Below are positions 7,731-15,714 of a stretch of 19,256 bases of DNA, one piece after another. A program made the position numbers and the translations under genes. The notes under the pieces are model-generated. The model ran no database searches. It saw only the letters and a program-made list of their open reading frames with translations, and had not been told where the DNA came from. The stretch is from an uncultured Myxococcales bacterium (GTDB lineage Bacteria; Myxococcota_A; Bradymonadia; Bradymonadales; Bradymonadaceae), in NCBI GenBank assembly GCA_913058025.1, contig CAJXPN010000005.1, positions 1 to 19,256 of the forward strand. The letters run 5' to 3'. Positions within the stretch are counted from its first letter, which is position 1; each line of letters opens with the position of its first letter.

Positions 7731-8863
7731 GCACGACACAGGAACAGACCATGAGCCAGACGAACGACACGCGCTTCCCCGCGATGCTGCGCGCCCTACA
7801 CCGCGACCAGGCCGGCTCCACGTTGACCGAGCTCGTCATCGTCCTCCCGATCTTCGTCTTCATGTTCTCCGGGATCCTGCGTGTCTACAAGCACGAGGAC
7901 CTGAGCGTCCAGGCGTACGCCACGAGCTACGCCCAGGCGATGGATCAGCACTCGAGCCTCCAGAAGGCCTTCGTCCCCGACTGGTCGATCAGCCCGGTCA
8001 CCGGCGCCGCCAACGCGGGGCTGTGGCACAGCGGCGCGCACGGAGGCTTCGACCTCGCAGCCGACGTCGCCGTCGACGCCCCCATCGGCCTCGGCCACAT
8101 GACCGAGATGCGCACCAAGCTCCTTGCCGCGGGCTCCGAGTCCGAAGTCACGAATGACGCCCAGCTCGAGCCCGCCAAGCTCTTCCTGTCGGTCCAGGCC
8201 ATGGCCAACGAGTACATGCCCGAGGCGACCCGCAGCAAGTTCGGCCACGGCGCCGACCACACCGGCTTCACCAACGCGCTCATGAACGACAGGCTCGACC
8301 TCGGCGCCGTCGGCAGCTTCGACGGCGGCAGCCCTGGCGCCGCGCTCAACAGCCTCATGGACATCGCCGGCGCGCGCCCCGCGCTCGCCGCGGGCATGCG
8401 CTACGGGATCACGCGCGGCAAGGTCGACATGACGCATGAGCCCTGGCTCGGCCGCGAGTTCAAGACCCAGACCGCCACGCATGGCGCCGCGCCTCCCCGC
8501 CCGACCTCTCGCTTCATCACCTTCGGCGTCGTCCGCATGACGCTCGCGGGCAACGAGGCCTACGACAACGACATCCTCGCCTTCGAGAACCGCTTCAACA
8601 CCAGCTCGGGCAGCGAGGAGTCGGTCGCCAGCGACTGCGTCGACTCGATGAGCGGCGAGAGCATCGACGAATCGAGCGTCCTGGATAAGCTCGACATGAT
8701 GAGCGACCTGAGCGGTGGCGGCGGTTGCGCGGGCTCGACGAGCAACGCGGGCAGCTTCTTCGACTTCTTCACCAACATCATGAGCAACGCAGCCGACACC
8801 ATCGGCGGCCCGGTCCCCACGAACACGACCTCTGGGAACAACCCCCAGAAGCCGATCTACTGA
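7727..8863 (+). CDS. TadE-like pseudopilin, cassette 1
   Basis: The ATG overlaps the previous stop (ATGA), implying translational coupling. The protein is 378 aa. A 30-residue polar leader ends DQAG, followed by STLTE-LVIVLPIFVFMFSGIL: cleavage after Gly30, Glu at mature position 5, TadE-type helix. The long C-terminal part shares with the paralogue at 13104 the blocks GARPALAAGMRYGITRGK, EPWLGREFKTQ and PPRPTS. It also shares two cysteines (SDC and GGGC here) in a Ser/Gly-rich tail. The tail after residue ~290 looks disordered. It is probably a minor pilin, larger than standard TadE/TadF (~150-200 aa). It could equally be a surface adhesin subunit. Confidence 0.75.
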   Translation: MSTTQEQTMSQTNDTRFPAMLRALHRDQAGSTLTELVIVLPIFVFMFSGILRVYKHEDLSVQAYATSYAQAMDQHSSLQKAFVPDWSISPVTGAANAGLWHSGAHGGFDLAADVAVDAPIGLGHMTEMRTKLLAAGSESEVTNDAQLEPAKLFLSVQAMANEYMPEATRSKFGHGADHTGFTNALMNDRLDLGAVGSFDGGSPGAALNSLMDIAGARPALAAGMRYGITRGKVDMTHEPWLGREFKTQTATHGAAPPRPTSRFITFGVVRMTLAGNEAYDNDILAFENRFNTSSGSEESVASDCVDSMSGESIDESSVLDKLDMMSDLSGGGGCAGSTSNAGSFFDFFTNIMSNAADTIGGPVPTNTTSGNNPQKPIY

Positions 8864-8883
8864 GCCAGGACGAGGAACGAACC

Positions 8884-9936
8884 ATGAAAAAGCTCATCAT
8901 CACCGTCGCCAAGTTCGGGCTCAGCGGAGCGCTCATCTGCGGGATCGCCGCGATCTTCCTCGTCGCCGACGAGCGCGGCTCGGTCTCCGACGCCGAAGCC
9001 GACATCGCCACGAACGTCCCGGTCAAGCACATCGCCGGCCACGACTTCACCGAGGTCGTCGCCAAGACCGGCATGCGCCCGCGCCCCTACGAGGTCAACG
9101 GCAACGAGGTCTACTTCGCCGTCGGCTACACCGACGAGGGGCCCGACGAGATCCTGCGCGCCTACCAGAAGAAGTTCGTCGCCTCGGGCATCAACGCCCA
9201 GGAGTTCAACACGATCCCCGACGCGAAGTTCGAGCGCACGATGCAGGACCTCATGTCGATCAAGGACGCGCGCAGCCTCGAGGACCTCCAGAAGTTCGAC
9301 ATGGACGAGTACGAGCAGGCCTACAACCTCGCGATGCTCAACGGCGGCGTGGTGCCCATCTCGCAGCGGCCCGGCTACGTGGCCATGGGCGGGATGGTCT
9401 CGAAGGACGAGTCCGAGAAGCTCGAGGACGTCTTCGGGGGCTGGGACGCGGCGCAGAACCCCGAGGCCCAGCTTGGCGGGTTCATGGACGGGTTCCGCTT
9501 CATCGACGCCCAGAAGGTCGGCGAGAAGCGCACGCGCGTGACGAGCGTCTGGTCCAGGGACAAGTTCGACTTCGACAAGATGAACGACCCGAACCAGAAG
9601 GGCGTCGCGCCCGTGACCTCGACCCCGGCGTGCAAGGGTTGCACGGTGGGCACCCAGATGAAGAGCCTGGACCCGAAGGAGCGCTTTCGGATGTCGAACA
9701 TGTACACCTCCAGCAGCATCGAGCAGACGCGCGCGTTCTACGACGTCGCGATGCGAAATCGCGGTTGGGAGGTCGGCGAGTCCAGTGAGGCGGTTCGTTA
9801 CGTCAAGCGCGAGCTCGGCGTGCTCGAGGGGCTCGACGTGATGAGCTTCACCAAGGGCGGGATGGAGTCGACGATCACGATCTTCCCGGAGGCGGGCGGT
9901 GGGCAGACGCAGGTCGCGGTCGTCGAGTCTTTCTGA
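8884..9936 (+). CDS. Membrane-anchored CxxC protein of unknown family, Tad cassette 1
   Basis: The start is the ATG at 8884 (MKKLIITVAKFG), after the purine-rich AGGACGAGGA; the open frame further upstream lies in the preceding gene's tail. The product is 350 aa. One N-terminal helix (residues ~5-27) can serve as signal anchor, with the rest probably periplasmic. Two segments resemble each other: VYFAVGYTDEGPDEILRAYQKKFVASG (77-102) and MYTSSSIEQTRAFYDVAMRNRGW (273-295). Both look like a strand, then helix, ending in a small-residue/Gly turn, suggesting a duplicated alpha/beta domain. A CxxC pair (Cys250, Cys253, in PACKGCTVG) is followed by TQMKSL; the pair and its surroundings are kept in the paralogue at 14338. 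I recognise no named family. Its fixed place as last cassette gene suggests an assembly or quality-control factor for the pseudopilins. Confidence 0.7.
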   Translation: MKKLIITVAKFGLSGALICGIAAIFLVADERGSVSDAEADIATNVPVKHIAGHDFTEVVAKTGMRPRPYEVNGNEVYFAVGYTDEGPDEILRAYQKKFVASGINAQEFNTIPDAKFERTMQDLMSIKDARSLEDLQKFDMDEYEQAYNLAMLNGGVVPISQRPGYVAMGGMVSKDESEKLEDVFGGWDAAQNPEAQLGGFMDGFRFIDAQKVGEKRTRVTSVWSRDKFDFDKMNDPNQKGVAPVTSTPACKGCTVGTQMKSLDPKERFRMSNMYTSSSIEQTRAFYDVAMRNRGWEVGESSEAVRYVKRELGVLEGLDVMSFTKGGMESTITIFPEAGGGQTQVAVVESF

Positions 9937-9941
9937 GGCCG

Positions 9942-10010
9942 AACAGCGCGTTTGGACCGCGTTCGTTGATCCGCGTTTAATGTAACTGCGCTGTTTTATT
10001 TGTTGTTTTT
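9942..10010 (+). terminator. Intrinsic terminator of Tad cassette 1
   Basis: AACAGCGC (9942-9949) and GCGCTGTT (9988-9995) are perfect inverted arms, followed by the T-rich run TTTATTTGTTGTTTTT ending at 10010. The 38-nt loop is long. The position just after the last cassette-1 gene supports the call and separates the cassettes transcriptionally. Confidence 0.6.
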
Positions 10011-10065
10011 CACGTATGCTATCTTCATCAAGAACGTGTGAACGGGTACACCCAGGAGGGTGACG
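9994..10065 (+). promoter_or_regulatory. AT-rich promoter/leader region of cassette 2
   Basis: This is the most AT-rich stretch seen in the window. A possible -10 is TATGCT (10015-10020), but the -35 at the right distance (TGTTTT) is poor. No GG-N10-GC sigma-54 element is present. AGGAGG at 10054-10059 is a near-perfect ribosome binding site for the ATG at 10066. Confidence 0.35.
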
Positions 10066-10275
10066 ATGATGTCTAGAGTTCGAGAGATGTGCGTGGCCTT
10101 CCACGAGGACGAGGGGGCGGTCGTGGCGACGGAGTATCTGTTGCTGTTGATCCTCATCGCGTGCATGGGCATGGCCGCCGCGATCCAGTTCGGCAGGACG
10201 TCTCAGACCAAGTTCGGTGAGACGGGAGTCGCGCTCGGCAACAACCAAGAGTTCGGCTTGCCTCAATCCAATTGA
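10066..10275 (+). CDS. Flp-like type IVb (Tad) pilin, cassette 2
   Basis: AGGAGG six bases upstream fixes the ATG at 10066; a GTG at 10060 directly abuts the ribosome binding site and is rejected. The 69-residue protein repeats the layout of the cassette-1 pilin: leader ending AFHEDEGA, then VVATEYLLLLILIAC and a short polar tail ending with the shared FGL. With Glu at mature position 5 the cut falls after Ala, one residue beyond the Gly; cutting after the Gly would place Glu at position 6. Ungapped comparison with the cassette-1 pilin gives about half identical residues, concentrated in the leader end and helix. It is likely a second major pilin, expressed separately. Confidence 0.8.
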   Translation: MMSRVREMCVAFHEDEGAVVATEYLLLLILIACMGMAAAIQFGRTSQTKFGETGVALGNNQEFGLPQSN

Positions 10276-10293
10276 GAGCCCACGAGGACGACG

Positions 10294-11349
10294 ATGCGAG
10301 AACGATACGGAGCAGGAGCGAAGAGGCCTTGGTGGAGCATGATGCTCGCAGGGGGTGGCCACGTCATCGGCGTGGGGGCGCTGGCGCTCGTGAGCCTTTG
10401 GTGGCAGCTGCGCGACATCTCCCCAGGGGTCATATCGTGGGCGTCCCAGCGTGGGTACAGCTTCACCGACTCGAACTCGACGGAGCTCGGCGCCCACCTC
10501 GCCCTGTGCGCGTTGGTCTGGGTGTCGGGCTGCGCGGCCTGGACGTACGGGGTCAAGCGCCGCAAGGTCAGCCGGGTCAGGCTGGCGCGCGCGCGCCGCG
10601 GCTCGGTGATGTTGGAGGCGCTGATCGCGATCCCGGTCTTCCTCGTGCTGATGTGCGGCCTGGTCCAGATGACGCTGCTCAACATCGCGGCCATCATGAC
10701 CGACGTCGCGGCCATCCAGGCCGGGCGCACCGCGTACGTCTGGCACGGTGAGATCGGCCTGCCCGTCGCGCGCTCCTCGGGCTACGGCGTCCCCAGCCGG
10801 GACGCCGTCGTCGAGCGCGCGCGCACCGTCGCGACGGGTGTTCTGGCGTCGGTGGCGCCTGGGACGAACTCGGACTGGTGCGCCTCGAGCAGCACGTTCA
10901 ACCAGTACATGACCGGCATGAACAACGGGATGAGCATCAACGGCGCCACGCTCGGCGTGAACTTGAGCGCCGACAACGGCCTCATCCGCATAAACAGCCT
11001 GCTCAACTCGGGCGGCCTCAGAGACAGGAACATGGCCGACGCGTTCGACTCGGGCAACTTCGACTTCCGGGCCGCGCTCAAGCTCGCGACGGCGTACTGC
11101 AACACCACGGTGACCTACGAGGTCGCTGGCGACGTGCTCAAGACCACCGTCTCGTACAAGCACAAGCTCACCATCCCCATCACCGGCTTCGCGTTCTCCA
11201 ACGTGGCCGCCGAGGGGCCCTTCTTCAATCGCAAGATGTACACCAAGATCGACCGCACGTACGTCCTGCCTGCGCCGGGCGTCACGCCCAACCCGTACAC
11301 ACCCGTCTCGTTGATGTCAGGCATCCTTGACCTCAACCCCTTCGGTTGA
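10294..11349 (+). CDS. TadE-like pseudopilin with two-helix N-terminal extension, cassette 2
   Basis: This 351-aa protein starts 18 bases after the pilin stop, with GAGG upstream. Membrane helices lie at ~16-37 and ~66-85, followed by a basic loop (VKRRKVSRVRLARARRG). Then comes SVMLE-ALIAIPVFLVLMCGLVQMTL, with prepilin-type cleavage expected after Gly103 and Glu at mature position 5. The C-terminal part keeps the cassette-1 cysteine contexts (SDWCASSS and TAYCNTT) and the closing region ending LNPFG, against TNPFEGW in copy 1. The N-terminal extension is therefore conserved in both copies, which argues that it is real rather than a fusion or start error. Confidence 0.75.
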   Translation: MRERYGAGAKRPWWSMMLAGGGHVIGVGALALVSLWWQLRDISPGVISWASQRGYSFTDSNSTELGAHLALCALVWVSGCAAWTYGVKRRKVSRVRLARARRGSVMLEALIAIPVFLVLMCGLVQMTLLNIAAIMTDVAAIQAGRTAYVWHGEIGLPVARSSGYGVPSRDAVVERARTVATGVLASVAPGTNSDWCASSSTFNQYMTGMNNGMSINGATLGVNLSADNGLIRINSLLNSGGLRDRNMADAFDSGNFDFRAALKLATAYCNTTVTYEVAGDVLKTTVSYKHKLTIPITGFAFSNVAAEGPFFNRKMYTKIDRTYVLPAPGVTPNPYTPVSLMSGILDLNPFG

Positions 11350-11367
11350 ATCACTAGGAGTTCAGTC

Positions 11368-13107
11368 ATGTTCGAGGCAATTCTTCAGCGGCTGAGAGGC
11401 CGGGCCGGCGCGCTGCATCGCGACGAGGGCGGGGCGATCCTGCTCCTCGCGCTCGCGGGCGCGCTCATCATCATGATGACCGCGATGGTGATGTACGACG
11501 CGGGTGAGAGCGCCCGCGAGAAGGTCGAGGTGCAGACGGGCACGGACACCGCGGCGCTGTCGCACGCGGTGGTCAGGGCGCGCTCGATGAACATGATCGC
11601 CTACGCCAACACGGCCAAGCGGATCATGTACGGGTACAACGTCATCTACACGGCGGGGTACCTCGGGCTGGTGGCGGCGACGGCGGCGTACTACGCCATC
11701 TCGGCCGCCGAGTACGCCGCGATCGGTTCGGCGTGTCTGGTCGGCATCTGCCCAATATGCGCGCCAGAACCAACATGCGCCGCGAGCCACGCGACGACCG
11801 GTACCTTCGCCCTCGTCAAAGCGATCAAGGGGACGATCCAGATCGTGATGGAGACCATAGAGGCGTCGATGAACAACGGCCCTGCGTTGATGGGGTTGGG
11901 TTTTGGCGGGGACACATGGCGCTCGGTCAAGGAGATGGCGGCGCTGGATTTCTATCAGGAGTACACCTACAAGGTCACCCCGTGGTGGGGATGGGGTGAG
12001 GCGACGACGAGGGGGATGCGCAACAAGGCCAACCTCGTGGGCACCTGGCCTCCGCCCCCTGGGGACGGTACGCGAGTGCGCGCGGTCTTCCAGACCATCG
12101 CGAGCCTGATGTCGTCCTTCGGCGTGAACTTGAGCGACCCGACGACCCAGCGCGTGGCGAGCCTGCCCGTCGAGCGTGAGCCTGGCTTGCCGCTGCTCGC
12201 AGGCCTGGCGGGTCACATGAACATGTGCTTCCAGACCTTGACCGCGGCGGACTTCTGGATTTACCAGTTCTGGTACCAGCACCACAGAGCGAGTGAGGGT
12301 TACTGGAACGACAACACGGGCTCCAACCGTGGTCCGTTCCACCCGTTCGGGCTCCCGTTCGGCAACGGCCGAAACCCGTCCCCGAAGTCGCTGGTGACAG
12401 CCTTCGAGTTGGCCTCGCTGCCCATCGGATGCCTCATCGCCGCGGCGACGTTCGGCAAGTCCGGGATCCCGTTCGAGATCGCCCTGGACAAGTCCCAGGT
12501 CGTCCCGGGTTCGGAGGCCGAGGCGGACTGGGTCTTCGCGACGTCGAACTACGCGTTCGGGTACAAGCCTGGTAACGGCCGCTTCGACGACGAGGGCAAG
12601 CGCAAGAAGCTCGGCTTCATGAGTCAGGAGTACGGGATGGTAGGAGGGGGGATGCGCTCCTGGTTCTACAAGAACGACGGGTACTGGGCGGTGTCTCGCG
12701 CAGAGATCGTCTACGGGACGGAGGCCACCGGTGGCGGCCTGTCACCGAGCGGGTCGACCAACTCGGGGGCGTTCTCGAGCTGGGGCAACCTCGTCTCGGG
12801 TTTCATGAACGCTCCCGACCTCTGGTCGCCCAAATACACTGCGCGACTGCGCCCGGTGAACCTGAGCGGTGAGACGATCGAAGACATGAACTCCATGGTG
12901 CTCGAGACGGTGCCTTACATGGCGCTCGCCATCCCCCTCTCCGTGGCGTACGGGGACGGTGGTGACATCGGAAACATCGACTTCGGTGGGGCGCTCTCCG
13001 GGGCGGCCGGGAGCATCCAGGCGTTCGCCCTGGACGTCGCCTTCTTCTGGCGAGCTGGTCGAGGCTTCTCGAAGGAACGTATGGCTGCTGGAGGTATGCC
13101 GAAATGA
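11368..13107 (+). CDS. Large TadG-like protein (Tad domain), cassette 2
   Basis: AGGAG (11354-11358) precedes the ATG. The 579-aa product has the Tad-type start RDEGG-AILLLALAGALIIMMTAMVMYDAGESAREK and the shared block ALSHAVVRARSMNMIAYAN. A hydrophobic region (~90-125) runs into four cysteines within 15 residues (Cys123, 128, 131, 137: CLVGICPICAPEPTC), where copy 1 has only two. Downstream blocks shared with copy 1 include PWWGWGEATTRGMRN, LVGTWPPPPGDGTRVR, LPIGCLIAAATFG, MSQEYG, YWAVSRAEIVYG, and the ending FFWRAGRGFSKERMAAGGMPK. The stop overlaps the next gene (ATGA) as in cassette 1. It is probably an extracytoplasmic fibre component anchored by its N-terminal helix. Confidence 0.75.
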   Translation: MFEAILQRLRGRAGALHRDEGGAILLLALAGALIIMMTAMVMYDAGESAREKVEVQTGTDTAALSHAVVRARSMNMIAYANTAKRIMYGYNVIYTAGYLGLVAATAAYYAISAAEYAAIGSACLVGICPICAPEPTCAASHATTGTFALVKAIKGTIQIVMETIEASMNNGPALMGLGFGGDTWRSVKEMAALDFYQEYTYKVTPWWGWGEATTRGMRNKANLVGTWPPPPGDGTRVRAVFQTIASLMSSFGVNLSDPTTQRVASLPVEREPGLPLLAGLAGHMNMCFQTLTAADFWIYQFWYQHHRASEGYWNDNTGSNRGPFHPFGLPFGNGRNPSPKSLVTAFELASLPIGCLIAAATFGKSGIPFEIALDKSQVVPGSEAEADWVFATSNYAFGYKPGNGRFDDEGKRKKLGFMSQEYGMVGGGMRSWFYKNDGYWAVSRAEIVYGTEATGGGLSPSGSTNSGAFSSWGNLVSGFMNAPDLWSPKYTARLRPVNLSGETIEDMNSMVLETVPYMALAIPLSVAYGDGGDIGNIDFGGALSGAAGSIQAFALDVAFFWRAGRGFSKERMAAGGMPK

Positions 13108-14255
13108 TTGAAGACACCAACGATTCGAACCTGATGGCGCCCCGTGGCGTCGTGCGAAGCCTCCACGAGGACATGGGGGGGACGGCGATGACCGAGCTCG
13201 TCATCGTCCTGCCGATCTTCGTCTTCATGTTCTCGGCCATCTTGCAGTTGTACAAGGCTGAGGAGCTCGTCGTGCAGGGGAGGGGGTCCTCGTTCGCCAT
13301 CGCGCTCCAGGACTTCAACAGCATCCAGAAGGCGGTGAACCCGATCGACGACAACATCAGCCCGAGCATCGCCTTCGCGACGAGCGGGGCGTGGCACCTG
13401 AGCACCTCGGGTGGGGCCACGACGCGTGACTTCATCGCCGACGGCGTCTACGACACGCTGCCGTTCACACCGGTCATTGGTGGCGGCACGCTCTCGGAGC
13501 AGTATAGCCGGATGGTCATCCCTGGGGTGAACTCGGCCCAGGATGTCGCGGGCGACGTCGAGCTCGAGCCGGAGTTCCTCTACAGGGACATCGGAACGCT
13601 CGTCTCGAACGCCCCCGTGGAGGCCGACGGCGTCGGCACCGCAGCGGGCGCGGCCTACGCCCCGGACCTGTTGGGCGACTCGGCCTCGTTCGGCGCGAGC
13701 TTCAGCGGCGGCCCCATGAGCTTCGTCAACGGCGCCATCAGCACGATCGGCGCGCGCCCGGCCATCGCCGCGGGCATCCGCTACGGCATCGCCAAGGGCA
13801 AGTTCGACCAGGAGTCCGAGCCGTTCCTGGGGAGGACGCTGCGGGTTCAGTCGGCGAGCCACATCATCGCGCCCCCCAGGCCGACGTCGAAGTGGCTCGG
13901 CCGCGGGATCATCCACGCCTACCTGGCCTCGAGCCAGTGGGAGAACTACAACAAGACGATCCCCAAGTTCGCGATGAGCCCGGATCTGAGCAACCCCACG
14001 CCCGAGGCGGACACGGCGAACCGATGCAAGGACTTCGTCGACGGGCTCAACACGAGCGGGAGCATGTCCAGGGACGAGGCTCGGGACCTCCAGAACTCGA
14101 TCAACAACAACCCGGACTGTCAGAGCGCGCGGTCGGGCTCTGGCGGGTTCATCAGTGGCCTGAAGAACCTCTTCGAGAACGGCATGGAGCTCTTCGAGGG
14201 GGCGGAGTCCATGGCTCCGAGACCCCCCGAGAGCACGTGGCAGATCCCGAACTGA
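13104..14255 (+). CDS. TadE-like pseudopilin, cassette 2
   Basis: This is a 383-aa protein, translationally coupled to the upstream gene by ATGA. The leader ends HEDMGG, followed by TAMTE-LVIVLPIFVFMFSAIL: cleavage after Gly26 with Glu at mature position 5. The stretch TELVIVLPIFVFMFS is identical in copy 1, while the mature domains have diverged. Conserved islands are the GARPAIAAGIRYGIAKGKFD block, EPFLGRTLRVQ and PPRPTS. Two cysteines (NRC and PDC) occur in the tail, matching copy 1 in number and rough place. The Gly/Ser/Asn-rich tail looks flexible. It is probably a minor or tip pilin. Confidence 0.75.
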   Translation: MIEDTNDSNLMAPRGVVRSLHEDMGGTAMTELVIVLPIFVFMFSAILQLYKAEELVVQGRGSSFAIALQDFNSIQKAVNPIDDNISPSIAFATSGAWHLSTSGGATTRDFIADGVYDTLPFTPVIGGGTLSEQYSRMVIPGVNSAQDVAGDVELEPEFLYRDIGTLVSNAPVEADGVGTAAGAAYAPDLLGDSASFGASFSGGPMSFVNGAISTIGARPAIAAGIRYGIAKGKFDQESEPFLGRTLRVQSASHIIAPPRPTSKWLGRGIIHAYLASSQWENYNKTIPKFAMSPDLSNPTPEADTANRCKDFVDGLNTSGSMSRDEARDLQNSINNNPDCQSARSGSGGFISGLKNLFENGMELFEGAESMAPRPPESTWQIPN

Positions 14256-14337
14256 TCGCCTCGGTCGTCGAGGGTCGAGAGTCGAGTAGAAGAGACGCGG
14301 GTGCGCCCAGCACCAGCACGTAAGGATGGAGGAAGCG

Positions 14338-15387
14338 ATGCAACGAGAGCGAATCAACAGGTCACTGGAGGCGGCGAGGGCGATCTCGAAGCTGGCTCTG
14401 AGCGGCGCGCTCATCTGCGCCGTCGGTTGGAGCATGCTCGTCCTCGACGAGACGGGCCAGGTCCCCGAGTCCGAGGCCGACGTCGTGACGAGCGTCCCCA
14501 AGCGCGCCATCGTCGGTGAGAACTTCACCGAGGTCATGGTGAACAGCGGCTTGACCCCGAAACCTTACGAGTTCAACGGGAACAACGTCTTCTTCGCCGT
14601 CGGCTACACCGACCGTTCGCCGATGGAGTTGCTCGACAAGTACCAGCAGAACTTCGTGGACTCGGGCGTGAACGTCCAAAAGTTCATGGAGGTCCCCGAG
14701 TCCAGGTACACGAAGTCGCTCAACGACTACAAGGAAGGCAACGTTGGCGAGGTGGACGACTACGAGCGCATGTACAACGCCGTCCTCGTCAACGGCGGGG
14801 TCGTCCCCGTGGCGGTCACCGAGAACCAGGTCACCATGGGCGGGCTGGTGGCCAAGGGCTCGAAGCACGGCCGGACCAACGAGCTGTTCCCGGAGTGGGA
14901 GCTCGGCGGGGACATCGACCTCGGGGAGATGATGCAGGGCTTCCGCTTCATCGAGGCCAAGAAGGTGCGCAAGGGCGGCAAGACGCGCGTCACGAGCGTC
15001 TGGGCCGACGACGACTTCAGCTTCGACAAGATGAACAACCCGGCCAAGGAGGGGCTCTCCTCGGTGGTGGAGGCGCCTGCGTGCGTGGGTTGTGAGATCG
15101 GCTCGCAGATGAAGAGCCTGGCCCGGGGCGAGAACTACAGCATCTCGAACATGTTCACCACGAGGAGCATCGACGACACGCGCGCGTTCTACGAGGCGGC
15201 CATGAAGAACCGCGGATGGAAGCGCTCGGACGCGAGCATCGCGGTCTCCTACGCGAGACAGGAGCTCGGAGTGTTGCCCGACGTCGATCTGCTCAACTTC
15301 AATCGGGGCGGCGCCGAGTCCACCATCATGATCTACAAGGACATGGGCGAGCGGACCACGCGCGTCTCCATCGTCGAGTCTCACTGA
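14338..15387 (+). CDS. Membrane-anchored CxxC protein of unknown family, Tad cassette 2
   Basis: The ATG at 14338 is chosen because GGAGGA (14328-14333) precedes it and the 349-aa length matches the paralogue; an in-frame ATG at 14326 would add four residues. A basic N-terminus and a hydrophobic helix (~17-36, with SGALIC shared with copy 1) anchor it. Shared blocks are NFTEVMVNSG, YEFNGNNVFFAVGYTD, VNGGVVPVAV, MQGFRFIEAKKV, RVTSVW, FDKMNNP, PACVGCEIGSQMKSL (Cys249, Cys252), TRAFYEAAMKNRGW, and the end VSIVESH. It is the last cassette gene, 82 bases after the pseudopilin gene. I do not recognise the family. A periplasmic assembly factor is the main inference; the CxxC could bind metal, form a structural disulfide or act in disulfide exchange. 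Confidence 0.7.
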   Translation: MQRERINRSLEAARAISKLALSGALICAVGWSMLVLDETGQVPESEADVVTSVPKRAIVGENFTEVMVNSGLTPKPYEFNGNNVFFAVGYTDRSPMELLDKYQQNFVDSGVNVQKFMEVPESRYTKSLNDYKEGNVGEVDDYERMYNAVLVNGGVVPVAVTENQVTMGGLVAKGSKHGRTNELFPEWELGGDIDLGEMMQGFRFIEAKKVRKGGKTRVTSVWADDDFSFDKMNNPAKEGLSSVVEAPACVGCEIGSQMKSLARGENYSISNMFTTRSIDDTRAFYEAAMKNRGWKRSDASIAVSYARQELGVLPDVDLLNFNRGGAESTIMIYKDMGERTTRVSIVESH

Positions 15388-15421
15388 CCGGTCTGACCCG
15401 AGTTCGCTCCTGATACAAGCG

Positions 15422-15480
15422 CCCGAGGGGCGGGTGAGTGGCGCCTCGAGGCGGCCGCTCGACCCGCCCCTCGGGTGTTT
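15422..15480 (+). terminator. Strong intrinsic terminator of Tad cassette 2
   Basis: CCCGAGGGGCGGGT (15422-15435) and ACCCGCCCCTCGGG (15462-15475) are perfect 14-bp arms. The loop contains a further 12-bp palindrome (CGCCTCGAGGCG, 15442-15453), and TGTTT follows. It lies 34 bases after the last cassette gene. Confidence 0.85.
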
Positions 15481-15483
15481 GCG

Positions 15484-15513
15484 TTGGTCTCCTTTTTGGC
15501 GACGTGATATAAA
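15484..15513 (+). promoter_or_regulatory. Candidate extended -10 promoter for ribonuclease G
   Basis: TTGGTC (15484-15489) is followed after 18 bases by TG-A-TATAAA (TG at 15505-15506, hexamer at 15508-15513), an extended -10 element. It lies directly after the cassette-2 terminator. If used, it gives a leader of roughly 430 nt before the rng start. No supported gene lies between. Confidence 0.5.
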
Positions 15514-15611
15514 TTCGAGGGTCGCTCAGGGCCTACCTGGGGTGTGCGTTCAAGTCCTTGAACCATCACCCGAAACGAGCCTGGAGCGCCAAGACTCAAG
15601 AGAGCATCAAG

Positions 15612-15628
15612 GGCGCCCCGGGGGCGCC
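15612..15628 (+). other. GC-rich hairpin in the ribonuclease G leader
   Basis: GGCGCCCC and GGGGCGCC form perfect 8-bp arms around a single G. As drawn the loop would have to open by two or more pairs in RNA. It could structure the leader; no T run follows, so it is not a typical terminator. Confidence 0.4.
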
Positions 15629-15701
15629 GAATGATACAGCGCGTGGGAGAGGGCCCAAGGGTCCTCGACGGCGCCACGGCATCTAGAACGATACACGCAT
15701 A

Positions 15702-15714
15702 CACGTTAAACGTG
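15702..15714. promoter_or_regulatory. 13-bp palindrome CACGTT-A-AACGTG
   Basis: This perfect palindrome lies in the ribonuclease G upstream region, about 235 bases before the start codon. It is an operator candidate; no matching second site was found nearby. Confidence 0.3.

Noticed and set aside
9953..9968. TGGACCG followed by a TTG as a sigma-54 promoter for cassette 2
   Set aside because: The spacing places TT where GC is required, and it lies inside the terminator loop.
15411..15700. Loosely similar GATACA-(A)GCGC-like words near 15412, 15635 and 15690
   Set aside because: Spacing is irregular and copies are imperfect; not a CRISPR or a supported repeat family. No CRISPR array, tRNA or rRNA was found anywhere in the window.
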